From: Caballeronia glebae
Lineage (GTDB): Bacteria; Pseudomonadota; Gammaproteobacteria; Burkholderiales; Burkholderiaceae
DNA length: 64,000 nt
Assembly: GCF_001545035.1 (NCBI RefSeq)
Contig: NZ_FCOJ02000037.1
Coordinates: forward strand, 1 to 64,000
Direction: 5' to 3'
Under the pieces are notes generated by a model. It did not search any database and was not told where the DNA came from. It saw nothing but the letters and a program-made list of their open reading frames with translations. The position numbers and the translations under genes were made by a program. Positions 17,025 to 25,784 of the stretch are shown in pieces; within the stretch, counting starts at the first letter, position 1, and each line of letters starts with the position of its first letter.

Positions 17025-17303
17025 TGCCGAATTCTCCGTTTCGAATAGTCGATTGCCGAGTGTTGCAATGCGACTCAGCAATTTACGAACCGGCCGAACC
17101 CGCGCCAGCCGGGCGTGACGGCGTTTCGTGCGAATAGGGGATACGCGCGGATAAATCGTGTGTTCGAAGCGTGCCGATTAGTCGGTTTAGGACACGTTAT
17201 TATCTGAATCGGAGAATACGGATTTAATTCATTATTGGTTCGACGCGGAGACGATCGAATATTAAACGAAAGAAAGTCGCATGGAAAACGAAGGCGGAAA
17301 ACA
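17025..17303. other. Intergenic region upstream of the MFS gene
   Basis: AT-rich stretch that should hold the leftward MFS promoter. No ORF with coding character and no recognisable RNA is seen. Confidence 0.4.
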
Positions 17304-17333
17304 AAAAACCCCACGACGATGCGTGGGGTTTTT
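17304..17333 (-). terminator. Terminator of the first tRNA-Leu gene
   Basis: A 12-bp stem including flanking A/T pairs (17304-17315 with 17322-17333) and a 6-nt loop. On the minus strand it ends in a run of five T, about 43 nt after the tRNA 3' end. Confidence 0.85.
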
Positions 17334-17376
17334 GCGTGCGATGCGCTCAAACGAGCGTCTCGCGAAAGAGGGACCT

Positions 17377-17463
17377 TGGTGCCCAGGAGAGGACTCGAAC
17401 CTCCACGGTGTTGCCACCGCTAGGACCTGAACCTAGTGCGTCTACCAATTCCGCCACCTGGGC
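17377..17463 (-). tRNA. tRNA-Leu (anticodon CAG), copy 1
   Basis: An 87-nt tRNA including an encoded CCA. On the minus strand it begins GCCCAGGTGGCGGAATTGG, has the anticodon loop TTCAGGT (CAG, reading CUG codons), a long variable arm (GGTGGCAACACC region) as expected for Leu, and the T-loop GTTCGAG. The acceptor stem is fully paired. It is followed by its own terminator. Confidence 0.97.
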
Positions 17464-17565
17464 CAAGGGGTACAGCGAGCCCGCTATTCTAGCGGGAACG
17501 GACGCCGTGTCAATCGAAAAGTCGTACGACTCAATTGAAACAAAACACGGTCTCCGCACAAAAAG

Positions 17566-17591
17566 AAAAAGCCACCCGAAGGTGGCTTTTT
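17566..17591 (-). terminator. Terminator of the second tRNA-Leu gene
   Basis: An 11-bp stem including flanking A/T pairs (17566-17576 with 17581-17591), with a 4-nt CGAA loop. On the minus strand it ends in TTTTT, only 8 nt after the tRNA 3' end at 17600. Confidence 0.85.
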
Positions 17592-17599
17592 CAAACATC

Positions 17600-17686
17600 T
17601 GGTGCCCAAGAGAGGACTCGAACCTCCACGGTGTTGCCACCGCTAGGACCTGAACCTAGTGCGTCTACCAATTCCGCCACCTGGGC
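17600..17686 (-). tRNA. tRNA-Leu (anticodon CAG), copy 2
   Basis: An 87-nt tRNA identical to copy 1 except for one base in the 3' acceptor strand (plus-strand A at 17609 against G at 17386). That change gives a G-U wobble in the acceptor stem. CCA is encoded. Because a terminator separates it from copy 1, each copy probably has its own promoter. Confidence 0.97.
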
Positions 17687-17853
17687 AAGGGTGCGTGTTA
17701 CTGCAATTCGCTGCGTTTCACTGAGTGTTCAGCAGCAAAGAACGACATTATAGCGAGCGCAACGTGCCTGTCAAGCGTTTCGGTGTAATGTCAGGAAGGC
17801 GCCGCGGCGCGTGCGGCGTCGGCCTCAGGCGTCCGTGGCGCTTAAAAGACGGG

Positions 17854-17862
17854 TGTTAGAAT
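17854..17862 (+). promoter_or_regulatory. Candidate extended -10 element for rnr
   Basis: TGTTAGAAT fits TG-N-TANNNT. It overlaps the upstream ATG at 17861, so if it is the promoter the protein must start further downstream, in agreement with the TTG at 17942. No good -35 is seen. Confidence 0.35.
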
Positions 17863-17941
17863 GGCCCGCAACGATGGCCGCATTATTGGTTGCAAAGCAC
17901 CGCAAAAGTCCCGTCCAACGAGAAAAAACACGACTACGCCC

Positions 17942-20407
17942 TTGAGCAAATATCCGTATCCGATTCCGAGCCGCGAAGAAATTCTCGGCGTGCTGCGCAC
18001 GAGCGAGACACCGCATGCCGCGAACGACATCGCCGAGGCGTTGTCGATCAAGCGCCAGGAGCGCGAAGGGTTTTTCAAGCGACTGGCGGCCATGGAACGC
18101 GACGGGCAAATTCGCCTCGACAAGCGCGGCCACTATCAACTCACGCATCCGTCAAATTTTGTTGCGGGGCGCGTGCAGGGACATCGCGACGGCTTCGGCT
18201 TCCTGATTCGCGACGACGGCCAGGACGATCTATTCCTCCCCAATGGCGAAATGCAGAAGGTCATGCACAACGATCGCGTGCTTGCGCGCATCGTCGGCTA
18301 TGACCGGCGCGGGCGGCCGGAAGGGCATATCGTCGAGGTGACGGACCGCGCCAACAAACGCATCATCGGGCGTCTCGTCAACGAGAACGGCGCGCTGATT
18401 CTCGTGCCCGAAGACAAGCGCATCGGGCACGATATTCTCATCACGCAGAATGCGAAGAAGGCGAAGGTCGGGCAAGTGGTATCCGTCGATCTGACGGATT
18501 TCCCGAGCCGCCATTCGCAGCCGCTCGGTCGCGTAGCCGAAGTGATCGGCGATATCGACGATCCCGGCATGGAGATCGAAATCGCGGTGCGCAAATACGG
18601 CGTGCCGCATGAGTTCAGCGACGCCGCGCTTGCGATTGCCGCGAAGCTGCCCGACGAAGTGCGCCCGGTCGACATCCGCCATCGCGTCGATTTGCGCGAC
18701 GTGCCGCTCGTCACGATCGACGGCGAAGACGCCCGCGATTTCGACGACGCTGTGTATTGCGAACCGGTCGCGGTCGGACGGGGCCAGGGCTTTCGCTTGC
18801 TGGTCGCGATCGCGGACGTATCGCACTACGTGCGGCCGAACGAAGCGCTCGACATCGACGCGCTCGATCGCAGCACGTCGGTGTATTTCCCGCGTCGCGT
18901 GATTCCGATGCTGCCGGAGAAGCTCTCGAACGGACTTTGCTCGCTGAATCCCGATGTCGATCGCTGTGTGCTCGTGTGCGACATGGTCATCACCGCGCGC
19001 GGCGAGATCAAGGCGTATCAGTTCTATCCGGGCGTGATGCATTCGGCGGCGCGCCTGACGTACACCGAAGTCGCGGCCGTGCTCACTAACACGAAGGGTC
19101 CGGAAGCGGCCAAGCGCGCCGATCTCCTGCCGCAGTTGCAGAACCTCTACGGCGTCTACAAGTCGCTGCATGCCGCGCGTCAGAAGCGCGGCGCGATCGA
19201 CTTCGACACGACCGAGACGTATATCGTCGTGAACTCGCAGGGCAAGATCGAGCAGATCGTGCCGCGTCATCGCAACGACGCGCATCGGCTGATCGAGGAA
19301 TGCATGCTGGCCGCGAACGTCTGCGCGGCGGACTTTCTGAAGCGCAACAAGCACCCCGGTTTGTATCGTGTGCACGCGGGTCCGACGGAAGAGAAACTAG
19401 AGAACTTGCGCGTGTTCCTGCGCGGCGTCGGCTTGACGCTGACCGGCGGCGCGAAGCCTCACGCGAGCGATTACGCGGCGCTGATCGCGCAGATTCGCGA
19501 CCGGCCCGACGCGCAGATGCTGCAATCTATGGTGCTGCGCTCGATGCAGCAGGCCGTCTATAGTCCCGACAACATCGGCCATTTCGGTCTCGCGTATGAG
19601 GCTTACGCGCACTTCACGAGTCCGATTCGACGGTATCCCGACTTGCTCACGCATCGCGCGATTTATGCGATTCTGCAGGGCAAGAAGTATCTGCCGGACG
19701 TCGGTCACGATGTGTCGCTCAGCACCGGTCTCACGAAAGCGGCCCGCGAGATGCAAAGAGCCGACGACACCGCGCGTGGCCGCGCGCGCAACAGCGTCGC
19801 GATCTGGGAAGAACTCGGGCTGCATTGCTCCTCGAACGAGCGCCGCGCCGACGAAGCCTCGCGCGACGTCGAAGCGTGGCTCAAGTGCTATTTCATGCGC
19901 GACAAGCTCGGCGAGGAATACGGCGGCATGGTGAACGGCGTGACGTCGTTCGGCATTTTCGTGCAACTGGATTCGCTCTTCATCGAAGGCCTCGTGCATG
20001 TGACCGAACTCGGCTCGGACTACTTCCAGTACGACGAGATCAAGAACGAACTGCGCGGCGAGCGCACGGGCATTCGCTACCGGATGTCGGATCGCGTGCG
20101 CGTGCAGGTGGGCCGCGTCGATCTCGACGCGCGCAAGATCGATTTCCGGCTCGTCCGCGACACGCCAGTAAAGCCGTCGTCGCCGCGTCCGTTGGCGGGT
20201 GCGGTCGATGCGGCCGGTGCCGGCGCGGGCGCGGCGGGACCGCGTGTGCGTCCCTTCGGCGACGACGATGCCCCGAGCACGCGCGCCCGTGGCGGCACGA
20301 AGAAGGACGCGTCGCTCGCGGCGGGACCGCGCGGCGGCGCGGCGAGGAAGCGCGGGGCGGCGTCGAAGTCGGCACCGCAGGGGCGGCCGGCGCGCAAGAA
20401 ACGTTAG
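17942..20407 (+). CDS. rnr: Ribonuclease R
   Basis: A 3'-5' exoribonuclease that degrades structured RNA and supports trans-translation. Domains in order: an N-terminal wHTH (IPSREEILGVLRT), cold-shock domains (GRVQGHRDGFGFLIRDD), the RNB catalytic domain with the metal-binding cluster DGEDARDFDDAVYCE, an S1 domain (GMVNGVTSFGIFVQLDS), and a basic Lys/Arg/Ala-rich tail. The N-terminus LSKYPYPIPSREE at TTG 17942 is the likely start. An in-frame ATG at 17861 would add 27 residues, but it overlaps a candidate -10 box. The ribosome binding site is weak for both. rlmB follows in the same direction, about 100 bp downstream. Confidence 0.93.
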   Translation: MSKYPYPIPSREEILGVLRTSETPHAANDIAEALSIKRQEREGFFKRLAAMERDGQIRLDKRGHYQLTHPSNFVAGRVQGHRDGFGFLIRDDGQDDLFLPNGEMQKVMHNDRVLARIVGYDRRGRPEGHIVEVTDRANKRIIGRLVNENGALILVPEDKRIGHDILITQNAKKAKVGQVVSVDLTDFPSRHSQPLGRVAEVIGDIDDPGMEIEIAVRKYGVPHEFSDAALAIAAKLPDEVRPVDIRHRVDLRDVPLVTIDGEDARDFDDAVYCEPVAVGRGQGFRLLVAIADVSHYVRPNEALDIDALDRSTSVYFPRRVIPMLPEKLSNGLCSLNPDVDRCVLVCDMVITARGEIKAYQFYPGVMHSAARLTYTEVAAVLTNTKGPEAAKRADLLPQLQNLYGVYKSLHAARQKRGAIDFDTTETYIVVNSQGKIEQIVPRHRNDAHRLIEECMLAANVCAADFLKRNKHPGLYRVHAGPTEEKLENLRVFLRGVGLTLTGGAKPHASDYAALIAQIRDRPDAQMLQSMVLRSMQQAVYSPDNIGHFGLAYEAYAHFTSPIRRYPDLLTHRAIYAILQGKKYLPDVGHDVSLSTGLTKAAREMQRADDTARGRARNSVAIWEELGLHCSSNERRADEASRDVEAWLKCYFMRDKLGEEYGGMVNGVTSFGIFVQLDSLFIEGLVHVTELGSDYFQYDEIKNELRGERTGIRYRMSDRVRVQVGRVDLDARKIDFRLVRDTPVKPSSPRPLAGAVDAAGAGAGAAGPRVRPFGDDDAPSTRARGGTKKDASLAAGPRGGAARKRGAASKSAPQGRPARKKR

Positions 20408-20510
20408 GGCGGCGCGTTAAAACAGCCGCCATCGAATACGCGCGGTCCGATGCTTCGTGCTTCGGACCGCGTCGTGCTTTTCAAGTTTTCACCGAAGGTT
20501 CGGATCAGTC

Positions 20511-21254
20511 ATGTCACGTCTCAAGGTTCTATACGGATTTCACGCAGTGACCGCACGTTTGCGCGCGGATGCATCGTCGATCGAGGAGGTGCTGTACGAC
20601 CCCACGCGCAAGGATCGGCGCATGCAGGACTTTCTGCGGACCGCGAAGGAAGCGGGCGTGCGCCTGATCGCGGCCGACGAATCGCGTCTGTGGGGGCTCG
20701 CGGGCAACATTCAGCATCAGGGAATCGTCGCGCGTGCGAACGATCTGCCGCTTGCGCAGAATCTCGCCGAACTGCTCGATGGCATTTCGGGCACGCCTTT
20801 GCTGCTGGTGCTCGATGGCGTCACCGATCCGCATAATCTGGGCGCTTGTCTGCGTGTCGCGGATGCGGCCGGCGCGCATGCGGTGATTGCGCCGCGCGAC
20901 CGCTCGGCGGGATTGAACGCGACGGCGGCGAAGGTGGCGAGCGGGGCGGCCGAGAGCGTGCCGTATATCACCGTGACGAATCTGGCGCGCGCGCTGCGCG
21001 AGCTCAAGGATGCCGGCGTCTGGGTTATCGGCACGGCGGGCGAGGCGACGGCGTCGCTTTACGAGACCAAGCTGGATGGTCCGGTGGCGATCGTCGTCGG
21101 CGCGGAGGGCGAGGGCATGCGCAGGCTCACGCGGGAGACCTGCGACGAAGTCATGAATATCCCGATGGCGGGAACGGTCGAGAGTCTGAATGTGTCGGTG
21201 GCGAGCGGCGTGTGTTTGTTCGAGGCGGTGCGGCAAAGGCAGGTTAAGAAGTAA
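20511..21254 (+). CDS. rlmB: 23S rRNA (guanosine-2'-O-)-methyltransferase RlmB
   Basis: A 247-residue SpoU/TrmH-family enzyme that methylates G2251 of 23S rRNA in E. coli. The N-terminal substrate-binding domain begins LKVLYGFHAVTARLRAD. The knotted SAM-binding domain contains the three SpoU motifs: LDGVTDPHNLGACLRVADAA, VVGAEGEGM and NIPMAGTVESLNVSVASGV. The length matches the family. The gene follows rnr in the same direction, a common pairing in proteobacteria (rnr-rlmB). The ribosome binding site is weak but the ATG is well placed. Confidence 0.95.
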   Translation: MSRLKVLYGFHAVTARLRADASSIEEVLYDPTRKDRRMQDFLRTAKEAGVRLIAADESRLWGLAGNIQHQGIVARANDLPLAQNLAELLDGISGTPLLLVLDGVTDPHNLGACLRVADAAGAHAVIAPRDRSAGLNATAAKVASGAAESVPYITVTNLARALRELKDAGVWVIGTAGEATASLYETKLDGPVAIVVGAEGEGMRRLTRETCDEVMNIPMAGTVESLNVSVASGVCLFEAVRQRQVKK

Positions 21255-21294
21255 CGGCGGGCAGCATCGAACAAGAACTCGTTGCAGCTTCTCC

Positions 21295-22245
21295 ATGGCA
21301 TCGCTTAAGACAACACTCGCACGGCTCGCTCCCTCTCATCGGGCCGCTTTGCAATGGTTTCAAGACTTCGCAGGGCAAGAAGTCGATTGGCCCAAGCCTT
21401 TGCCGGACGGGACTTTTATAGTCAACAAAGCCAAGGGCATTCATAAGCCAAAAGGCATCGACTATGCGGTGAGCGTGCGTCAGTCGCTGAATAGCCCGTA
21501 TGCCGATCACGAGCCGATCACAAGGTTCGATGGCTCTTGGACCTACCGGTATTTCCAAGAGCAACGCGATCCCGCTGAACGTGATAGTCAGTTCACAAAT
21601 CGCGCGCTCATGGCGTGTATGAATGATGGGGTTCCTGTCGGCGTTCTGCGCCAAGTCACGCCCAAGCCAAGGCCGCGTTATCGGGTTCTCGGCTTGGCGT
21701 TCGTGGCTGATTGGCAAGACGGCTATTTCGAGCTGGAGAGTACCCGGTTCGATTCCTCAGAAGACAACGCGCCACTCATCGATCGAATTGAACAAGCCGT
21801 TGAAGTCGTGACGGCATTCGATCCATCGAATCTCGAAGACGCCCGCAAGAAGACATTCGCCTCGATCGTCATAAGGCAAGGCCAACCCGCGTTCCGCAAG
21901 CAACTCCTCGAAGCGTACGAGCGCCGTTGCGCGCTCACGGACTGCGCGGTCGAAGCGGTTCTCGAAGCGGCGCACATCTGCGGCTACCTGCGCCCTGAAA
22001 CCAACGACGTTCGAAACGGCCTCCTGCTGCGCGCCGACTTGCACACGCTCTACGACCGCGCGTTGATCGCGATCGATCCCGCGTGTCACGAAGTATCGAT
22101 CGCGCCGGAGTTGAAGGCATCGCAGTACGCCGCGCTCGCCGGACATCCGCTTCGCCTACCGGCGAACCCCGCGCATCGGCCGAGCGTCGCGGCGCTCCAT
22201 ACGCACTGGACGCTGGTGCAATCGATCTGGAAACAGCAATCGTGA
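21295..22245 (+). CDS. HNH endonuclease with SRA/PUA-like N-terminal domain, possible type IV restriction enzyme
   Basis: A 316-residue protein. The C-terminal third is an HNH_2-type nuclease (RRCALTDCAVEAVLEAAHIC, then NGLLLRADLHTLYDRALIAI), with conserved His, Asn and the LH pair. The N-terminal half (GIHKPKGIDYAVSVRQSLNS, then FTNRALMACMNDGVPVGVLR) resembles YDG/SRA-like readers of modified bases fused to HNH in modification-dependent nucleases such as ScoMcrA relatives. The gene is visibly lower in GC than its neighbours. It sits between rlmB and an amidase and overlaps a possible GTG start of the latter by 4 bp. No methyltransferase is adjacent, as expected for type IV. The function is inferred. 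Confidence 0.75.
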   Translation: MASLKTTLARLAPSHRAALQWFQDFAGQEVDWPKPLPDGTFIVNKAKGIHKPKGIDYAVSVRQSLNSPYADHEPITRFDGSWTYRYFQEQRDPAERDSQFTNRALMACMNDGVPVGVLRQVTPKPRPRYRVLGLAFVADWQDGYFELESTRFDSSEDNAPLIDRIEQAVEVVTAFDPSNLEDARKKTFASIVIRQGQPAFRKQLLEAYERRCALTDCAVEAVLEAAHICGYLRPETNDVRNGLLLRADLHTLYDRALIAIDPACHEVSIAPELKASQYAALAGHPLRLPANPAHRPSVAALHTHWTLVQSIWKQQS

Positions 22246-22250
22246 CGGGC

Positions 22251-23084
22251 ATGAGAAAAGCCATCGCGCTAGCCGCGGCGATATCAGCGTGCATCCTCTG
22301 CGCCTGCACCACCACGATCCAAGACCGCGGCGCCTATCTCGCCGACACGCAATACCACGCGAAGAACGCCGACGCCCGCATCCGTTTCCTGGTGATGCAC
22401 TACACGGAGATCGACGAAGCCGAATCCCTCGCGGTGCTGACGGGCAATCAGGTCAGCGTGCACTACGTGGTGCCCGATGCGCCGCGCATCGAAAAGGGCG
22501 AGCCGGTCGTCTATCAACTGGTGCCGGAAGACAAGCGCGCCTGGCACGCCGGCGTGAGTTCGTGGCAAGGCGCGACGGAACTGAATGCGTCCTCCATCGG
22601 CATCGAGAACGTGAATCTCGGCCCGATTGGTCCGTTGAGCGATGGCAAATGGCAGCCGTATCCGCCCGCGCAAATCGACGCGCTCATCAAACTCTCTCGC
22701 GATATCGTCGCGCGCTACGGCATTCCGCCGACGCGCGTCGTCGGCCATAGCGACATCGCGCCGCAACGCAAGATCGATCCGGGCCCGCTTTTCCCATGGC
22801 ACGCGCTATACGATGCCGGTGTGGGCGCATGGCCCGACGACGCGACCGTCGCCGCGCATCTTGCCGGTCGCGATCCGAAAGCGCCATCGGACGTGCGCGC
22901 GCTGCAGGAAAAGCTGAAGCGATACGGCTACGACGTCGCGACCGACGGTGTGCTCGACGACAAGACGCGCCGCGTCTTCAGCGCCTTCCAGATGCACTTT
23001 CGCCCGTCGGACTATGCGGGCAACGCGGACGCGCAAAGCGACGCCATCGCCCAGGCCTTGCTCGACAAGTACTTCGCCAACTAA
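22251..23084 (+). CDS. amiD: AmiD-type N-acetylmuramoyl-L-alanine amidase lipoprotein
   Basis: A 277-residue outer-membrane lipoprotein amidase that cleaves the lactyl-amide bond of (anhydro)muropeptides. The signal peptide ends in a lipobox (ILCAC). The Amidase_2 domain has zinc ligands in FLVMHYTEIDEAES and in VVGHSDIAPQRKIDPGP. A peptidoglycan-binding domain (VRALQEKLKRYGYDVATDGV) forms the C-terminus. This layout matches E. coli AmiD rather than cytoplasmic AmpD. A GTG at 22242 would overlap the HNH stop; the ATG at 22251 is preferred. SirB2 follows after 18 bp. Confidence 0.9.
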   Translation: MRKAIALAAAISACILCACTTTIQDRGAYLADTQYHAKNADARIRFLVMHYTEIDEAESLAVLTGNQVSVHYVVPDAPRIEKGEPVVYQLVPEDKRAWHAGVSSWQGATELNASSIGIENVNLGPIGPLSDGKWQPYPPAQIDALIKLSRDIVARYGIPPTRVVGHSDIAPQRKIDPGPLFPWHALYDAGVGAWPDDATVAAHLAGRDPKAPSDVRALQEKLKRYGYDVATDGVLDDKTRRVFSAFQMHFRPSDYAGNADAQSDAIAQALLDKYFAN

Positions 23085-23102
23085 AGCTAAAAGGAGCCCA
23101 CG

Positions 23103-23498
23103 ATGGGCGAATATTTTCTGCCGCTGCGCGCGATCCATATGACGTGCGCGGGCCTTTCCATCGCCGGATTCGTGCTGCGCTGGATCTGGATGCTGACGAA
23201 TTCGCGTCTCCTCAACGCGCGCGCGGCAAAAATCCTGCCGCACATCGTCGATACGTTGCTGCTCGCGAGCGCCATCGCGCTGGTCGCGGTTATCGGCTTT
23301 TCGGCGAACGCGGCGTGGCTCGGCGCGAAAATCGCGGGGCTCGTCGTCTATATCGTGCTCGGCACGTTGGCGCTCAAGCGCGGCCGCACGAAGGGCGCGC
23401 GTGCCGTCTACGGCGTGCTGGCGATCGTCGTCTTCGCGTTCATCGCGTCGGTGGCGCGCACGCACGATCCGCTCGGCTTCCTGCGCGCGATTGCATGA
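23103..23498 (+). CDS. SirB2 family integral membrane protein
   Basis: A 131-residue protein with four predicted membrane segments (RAIHMTCAGLSIAGFVLRWI, HIVDTLLLASAIALVAVIG, the GAKIAGLVVYIVLGTLAL segment, and VYGVLAIVVFAFIASVA). The spacing and the RAIHMTCAGLSI start match the SirB family, small inner-membrane proteins of unknown function. An AAGGAG site precedes the ATG, and the gene follows amiD closely, probably in one transcript. No molecular role is known. Confidence 0.88.
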   Translation: MGEYFLPLRAIHMTCAGLSIAGFVLRWIWMLTNSRLLNARAAKILPHIVDTLLLASAIALVAVIGFSANAAWLGAKIAGLVVYIVLGTLALKRGRTKGARAVYGVLAIVVFAFIASVARTHDPLGFLRAIA

Positions 23499-23564
23499 TC
23501 CGCGCGGTTGCGTCGCGCGCTCCGATAAAATCCCAGTTTTCTCCGATACAACAGCACCGCTCCC

Positions 23565-24254
23565 ATGACTCAAGACGAACTCAAGCAACTGGTCGGCCAG
23601 GCCGCCGCCGACTACGTGAACGCGAACGTGCCTGAAGGCGCGATCATCGGCGTCGGCACCGGATCGACGGCGAACTGCTTCATCGACGCCATCGCGAAGT
23701 CGAAGGCGCGTTATCGCGGCGCGGTGTCGAGTTCGCTCGCGACCACCGCCCGCCTTCAATCGCACGGTTTCAAGGTGTTCGATCTGAACGAGATCGAAAC
23801 GCTGTCCATTTACGTCGACGGCGCCGATGAAATCGACGCGAGCGGCGCGATGATCAAGGGCGGCGGCGGCGCGCTCACGCGCGAGAAAATCGTCGCGTCG
23901 GTGGCAGACGTGTTCGTGTGTATCGCCGACGCTAGCAAGCGCGTGCCGGTTATGGGCACGTTCCCGTTGCCCGTCGAAGTCGTGCCGATGGCCCGCACCG
24001 CGATCGGCCGCAAGCTCGTGGCGCTGGGCGGCGTGCCGATCGTGCGCGTGACGAAGGACGGCTCGCCGTTCATCACGGACAACGGCAACGAAATCCTCGA
24101 CGTGAAGGGTCTTTCGATCACCGATCCGCGCGCGCTGGAAGCGCAGATCAACGCGTGGCCGGGCGTCGTGACGGTCGGCCTGTTCGCCGCGCGCGGCGCG
24201 AATATCTGCCTGCTCGGCACGGAAACCGGCGTCGAGCGGATCGAATACAAGTAA
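23565..24254 (+). CDS. rpiA: Ribose-5-phosphate isomerase A
   Basis: A 229-residue cytoplasmic isomerase that interconverts ribose 5-phosphate and ribulose 5-phosphate in the pentose phosphate pathway. Hallmarks are the phosphate loop GVGTGSTANCF, the catalytic DGADEID motif and KGGGGALTREKI with the active-site Glu and Lys. The length is normal. A GATAAAAT sequence about 35 bp upstream could be a -10 box. The gene ends before a strong bidirectional terminator shared with the convergent sugar transferase. Confidence 0.97.
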   Translation: MTQDELKQLVGQAAADYVNANVPEGAIIGVGTGSTANCFIDAIAKSKARYRGAVSSSLATTARLQSHGFKVFDLNEIETLSIYVDGADEIDASGAMIKGGGGALTREKIVASVADVFVCIADASKRVPVMGTFPLPVEVVPMARTAIGRKLVALGGVPIVRVTKDGSPFITDNGNEILDVKGLSITDPRALEAQINAWPGVVTVGLFAARGANICLLGTETGVERIEYK

Positions 24255-24271
24255 GTCATCCGCGAAAAACG

Positions 24272-24313
24272 AAAGGCCCGGCGACGCGCATCGAAGCGCA
24301 TCGCCGGGCCTTT
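24272..24313. terminator. Bidirectional terminator between rpiA and the sugar transferase
   Basis: A 13-bp stem (24272-24284 with 24301-24313), GC-rich core with A/T tracts at both ends, so it serves both convergent genes. Confidence 0.9.
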
Positions 24314-24329
24314 TGCATGGCGCGACCAA

Positions 24330-25772
24330 TCAATACGCGTTGCGTCCGATGAATCCCTTGAACATCGTCATCGCGACGATCTTGATGTCGAACCAGAACG
24401 ACCAGTTGTGAATGTAGAAGAGGTCGAACTTCACGCGGCTTTGCATCTTTTCGACCTTTTCCGTCGCGCCGCGATAGCCGTTCACCTGCGCCCAGCCCGT
24501 GATGCCGGGCTTGATGCGGTAGCGGAACATGTAGCCGTAGATGAGCTCCTTGTAGAGATCGTCGTGCTCGATCGCGTGCGGGCGCGGACCGACGACCGAC
24601 ATATGTCCGAACAGCACGTTCAGGAACTGCGGCAGCTCGTCGAGGCTCGTGCGCCGCAGGAATGCGCCGACCTGGGTCACGCGCGGATCGTTGCGCGTGG
24701 CCTGCGTGACGTGACCCGTGTTCTCCCGATGCACGCCCATCGAACGGAATTTGTAGATGCGAAACGGCCGTCCGTCCGCGCCTTTGCGATGCTGCGTGAA
24801 GAAAACCGGACCCTTCGAGGTCGTCTTCACGGCGATCGAGATCGCGATCATGAGCGGCGAGAGCGCGAGCAGCGCGGTCGCGGCGAACAGGCGGTCGAAC
24901 AGCATCTTCGGCCACATCTGCAAAGTGCTGACCGGCGAAGTCGTCAGATTGATGGTCGCGAGCCCGGCGACATCGGTCATCGAATGATTGAAGAGCGAAA
25001 TGCTGCGCGTGTCCGGAATCAGGCGAAGATTCACGAAATCGTGTCGCAGCGCGTGGACAAAACGGTAGATCGTGTGTTCCTGCGAGAGCGGCAATGCGAG
25101 CCACACTTCGTTGATATCCTCGGCGCGCACCTTGTCGACTAGCTCGTCGAAATCGTTCAGCACGGGCAAACGATTGCCTCCCATGCCGATCGCGCTCGTC
25201 GGCGCCGACATGCCGCTGATGCCGCTCGCGTGCAGTTCCTCGTCGCCGGTCGTGTCGAGAATGCACACGGGCGTGAAGCCCTGCTCGGGCGTGCTGCACA
25301 GATGCGCGAGCAAGGTTCGCGAGAACCCTTGTGCGCCGACGATCGCCACGCTGCGCTGGTTCAGACCGCGCCCGCGCATCAGGCGCAAAGCCGAATACAC
25401 GACCAGCTTCGAAGCGATGATGAGGGCGCCGGAAATCAGTGTGGAATATGCGAACCAGAGCCGCGACACCGCGTCCATGCGATGCAGCGTAAACGCGAGC
25501 AAGAGACCCGCCGCGACCACAGCAATCCACGCCAGCGTGACGCGCGCCAGCATCATGGCGAACGGCTTGCCACGCCAGGTTTCGTATACGCCGAAAGCAG
25601 GGAAGAGCAGGAGGGCGAGTGCGGAATTGAACGCGATCAGAAGCCTTTCGATATCGCTGAAATCCAGCGAGGAAAAGCGTACGTCATGCGCGATCAATCC
25701 GCCCGCGATGATGAGAGAGACATCCAGAAAACGCGCCAGCCATGAGAACAAATCAGTATTTTTATCTTGCAT
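24330..25772 (-). CDS. Undecaprenyl-phosphate glucose phosphotransferase (WcaJ/PNPT type)
   Basis: A 480-residue polyisoprenyl-phosphate hexose-1-phosphate transferase that starts exopolysaccharide repeat units on undecaprenyl phosphate at the inner membrane. The N-terminal half has four membrane segments and a CoA-binding-like Rossmann domain (SVAIVGAQGFSRTLL). The catalytic domain begins with a re-entrant helix (LFDRLFAATALLALSPLMIA), followed by FFTQHRKGADGRPFRIYKFR, RRTSLDELPQF, VGPRPHA and RYRIKPGITGWAQVNGYRG. It lies 12 bp after the Crp-like regulator and is probably cotranscribed with it. Sugar specificity (Glc or Gal) is uncertain. No further polysaccharide genes directly follow. Confidence 0.92.
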   Translation of the reverse strand: MQDKNTDLFSWLARFLDVSLIIAGGLIAHDVRFSSLDFSDIERLLIAFNSALALLLFPAFGVYETWRGKPFAMMLARVTLAWIAVVAAGLLLAFTLHRMDAVSRLWFAYSTLISGALIIASKLVVYSALRLMRGRGLNQRSVAIVGAQGFSRTLLAHLCSTPEQGFTPVCILDTTGDEELHASGISGMSAPTSAIGMGGNRLPVLNDFDELVDKVRAEDINEVWLALPLSQEHTIYRFVHALRHDFVNLRLIPDTRSISLFNHSMTDVAGLATINLTTSPVSTLQMWPKMLFDRLFAATALLALSPLMIAISIAVKTTSKGPVFFTQHRKGADGRPFRIYKFRSMGVHRENTGHVTQATRNDPRVTQVGAFLRRTSLDELPQFLNVLFGHMSVVGPRPHAIEHDDLYKELIYGYMFRYRIKPGITGWAQVNGYRGATEKVEKMQSRVKFDLFYIHNWSFWFDIKIVAMTMFKGFIGRNAY

Positions 25773-25784
25773 TAATCCAGGCCG

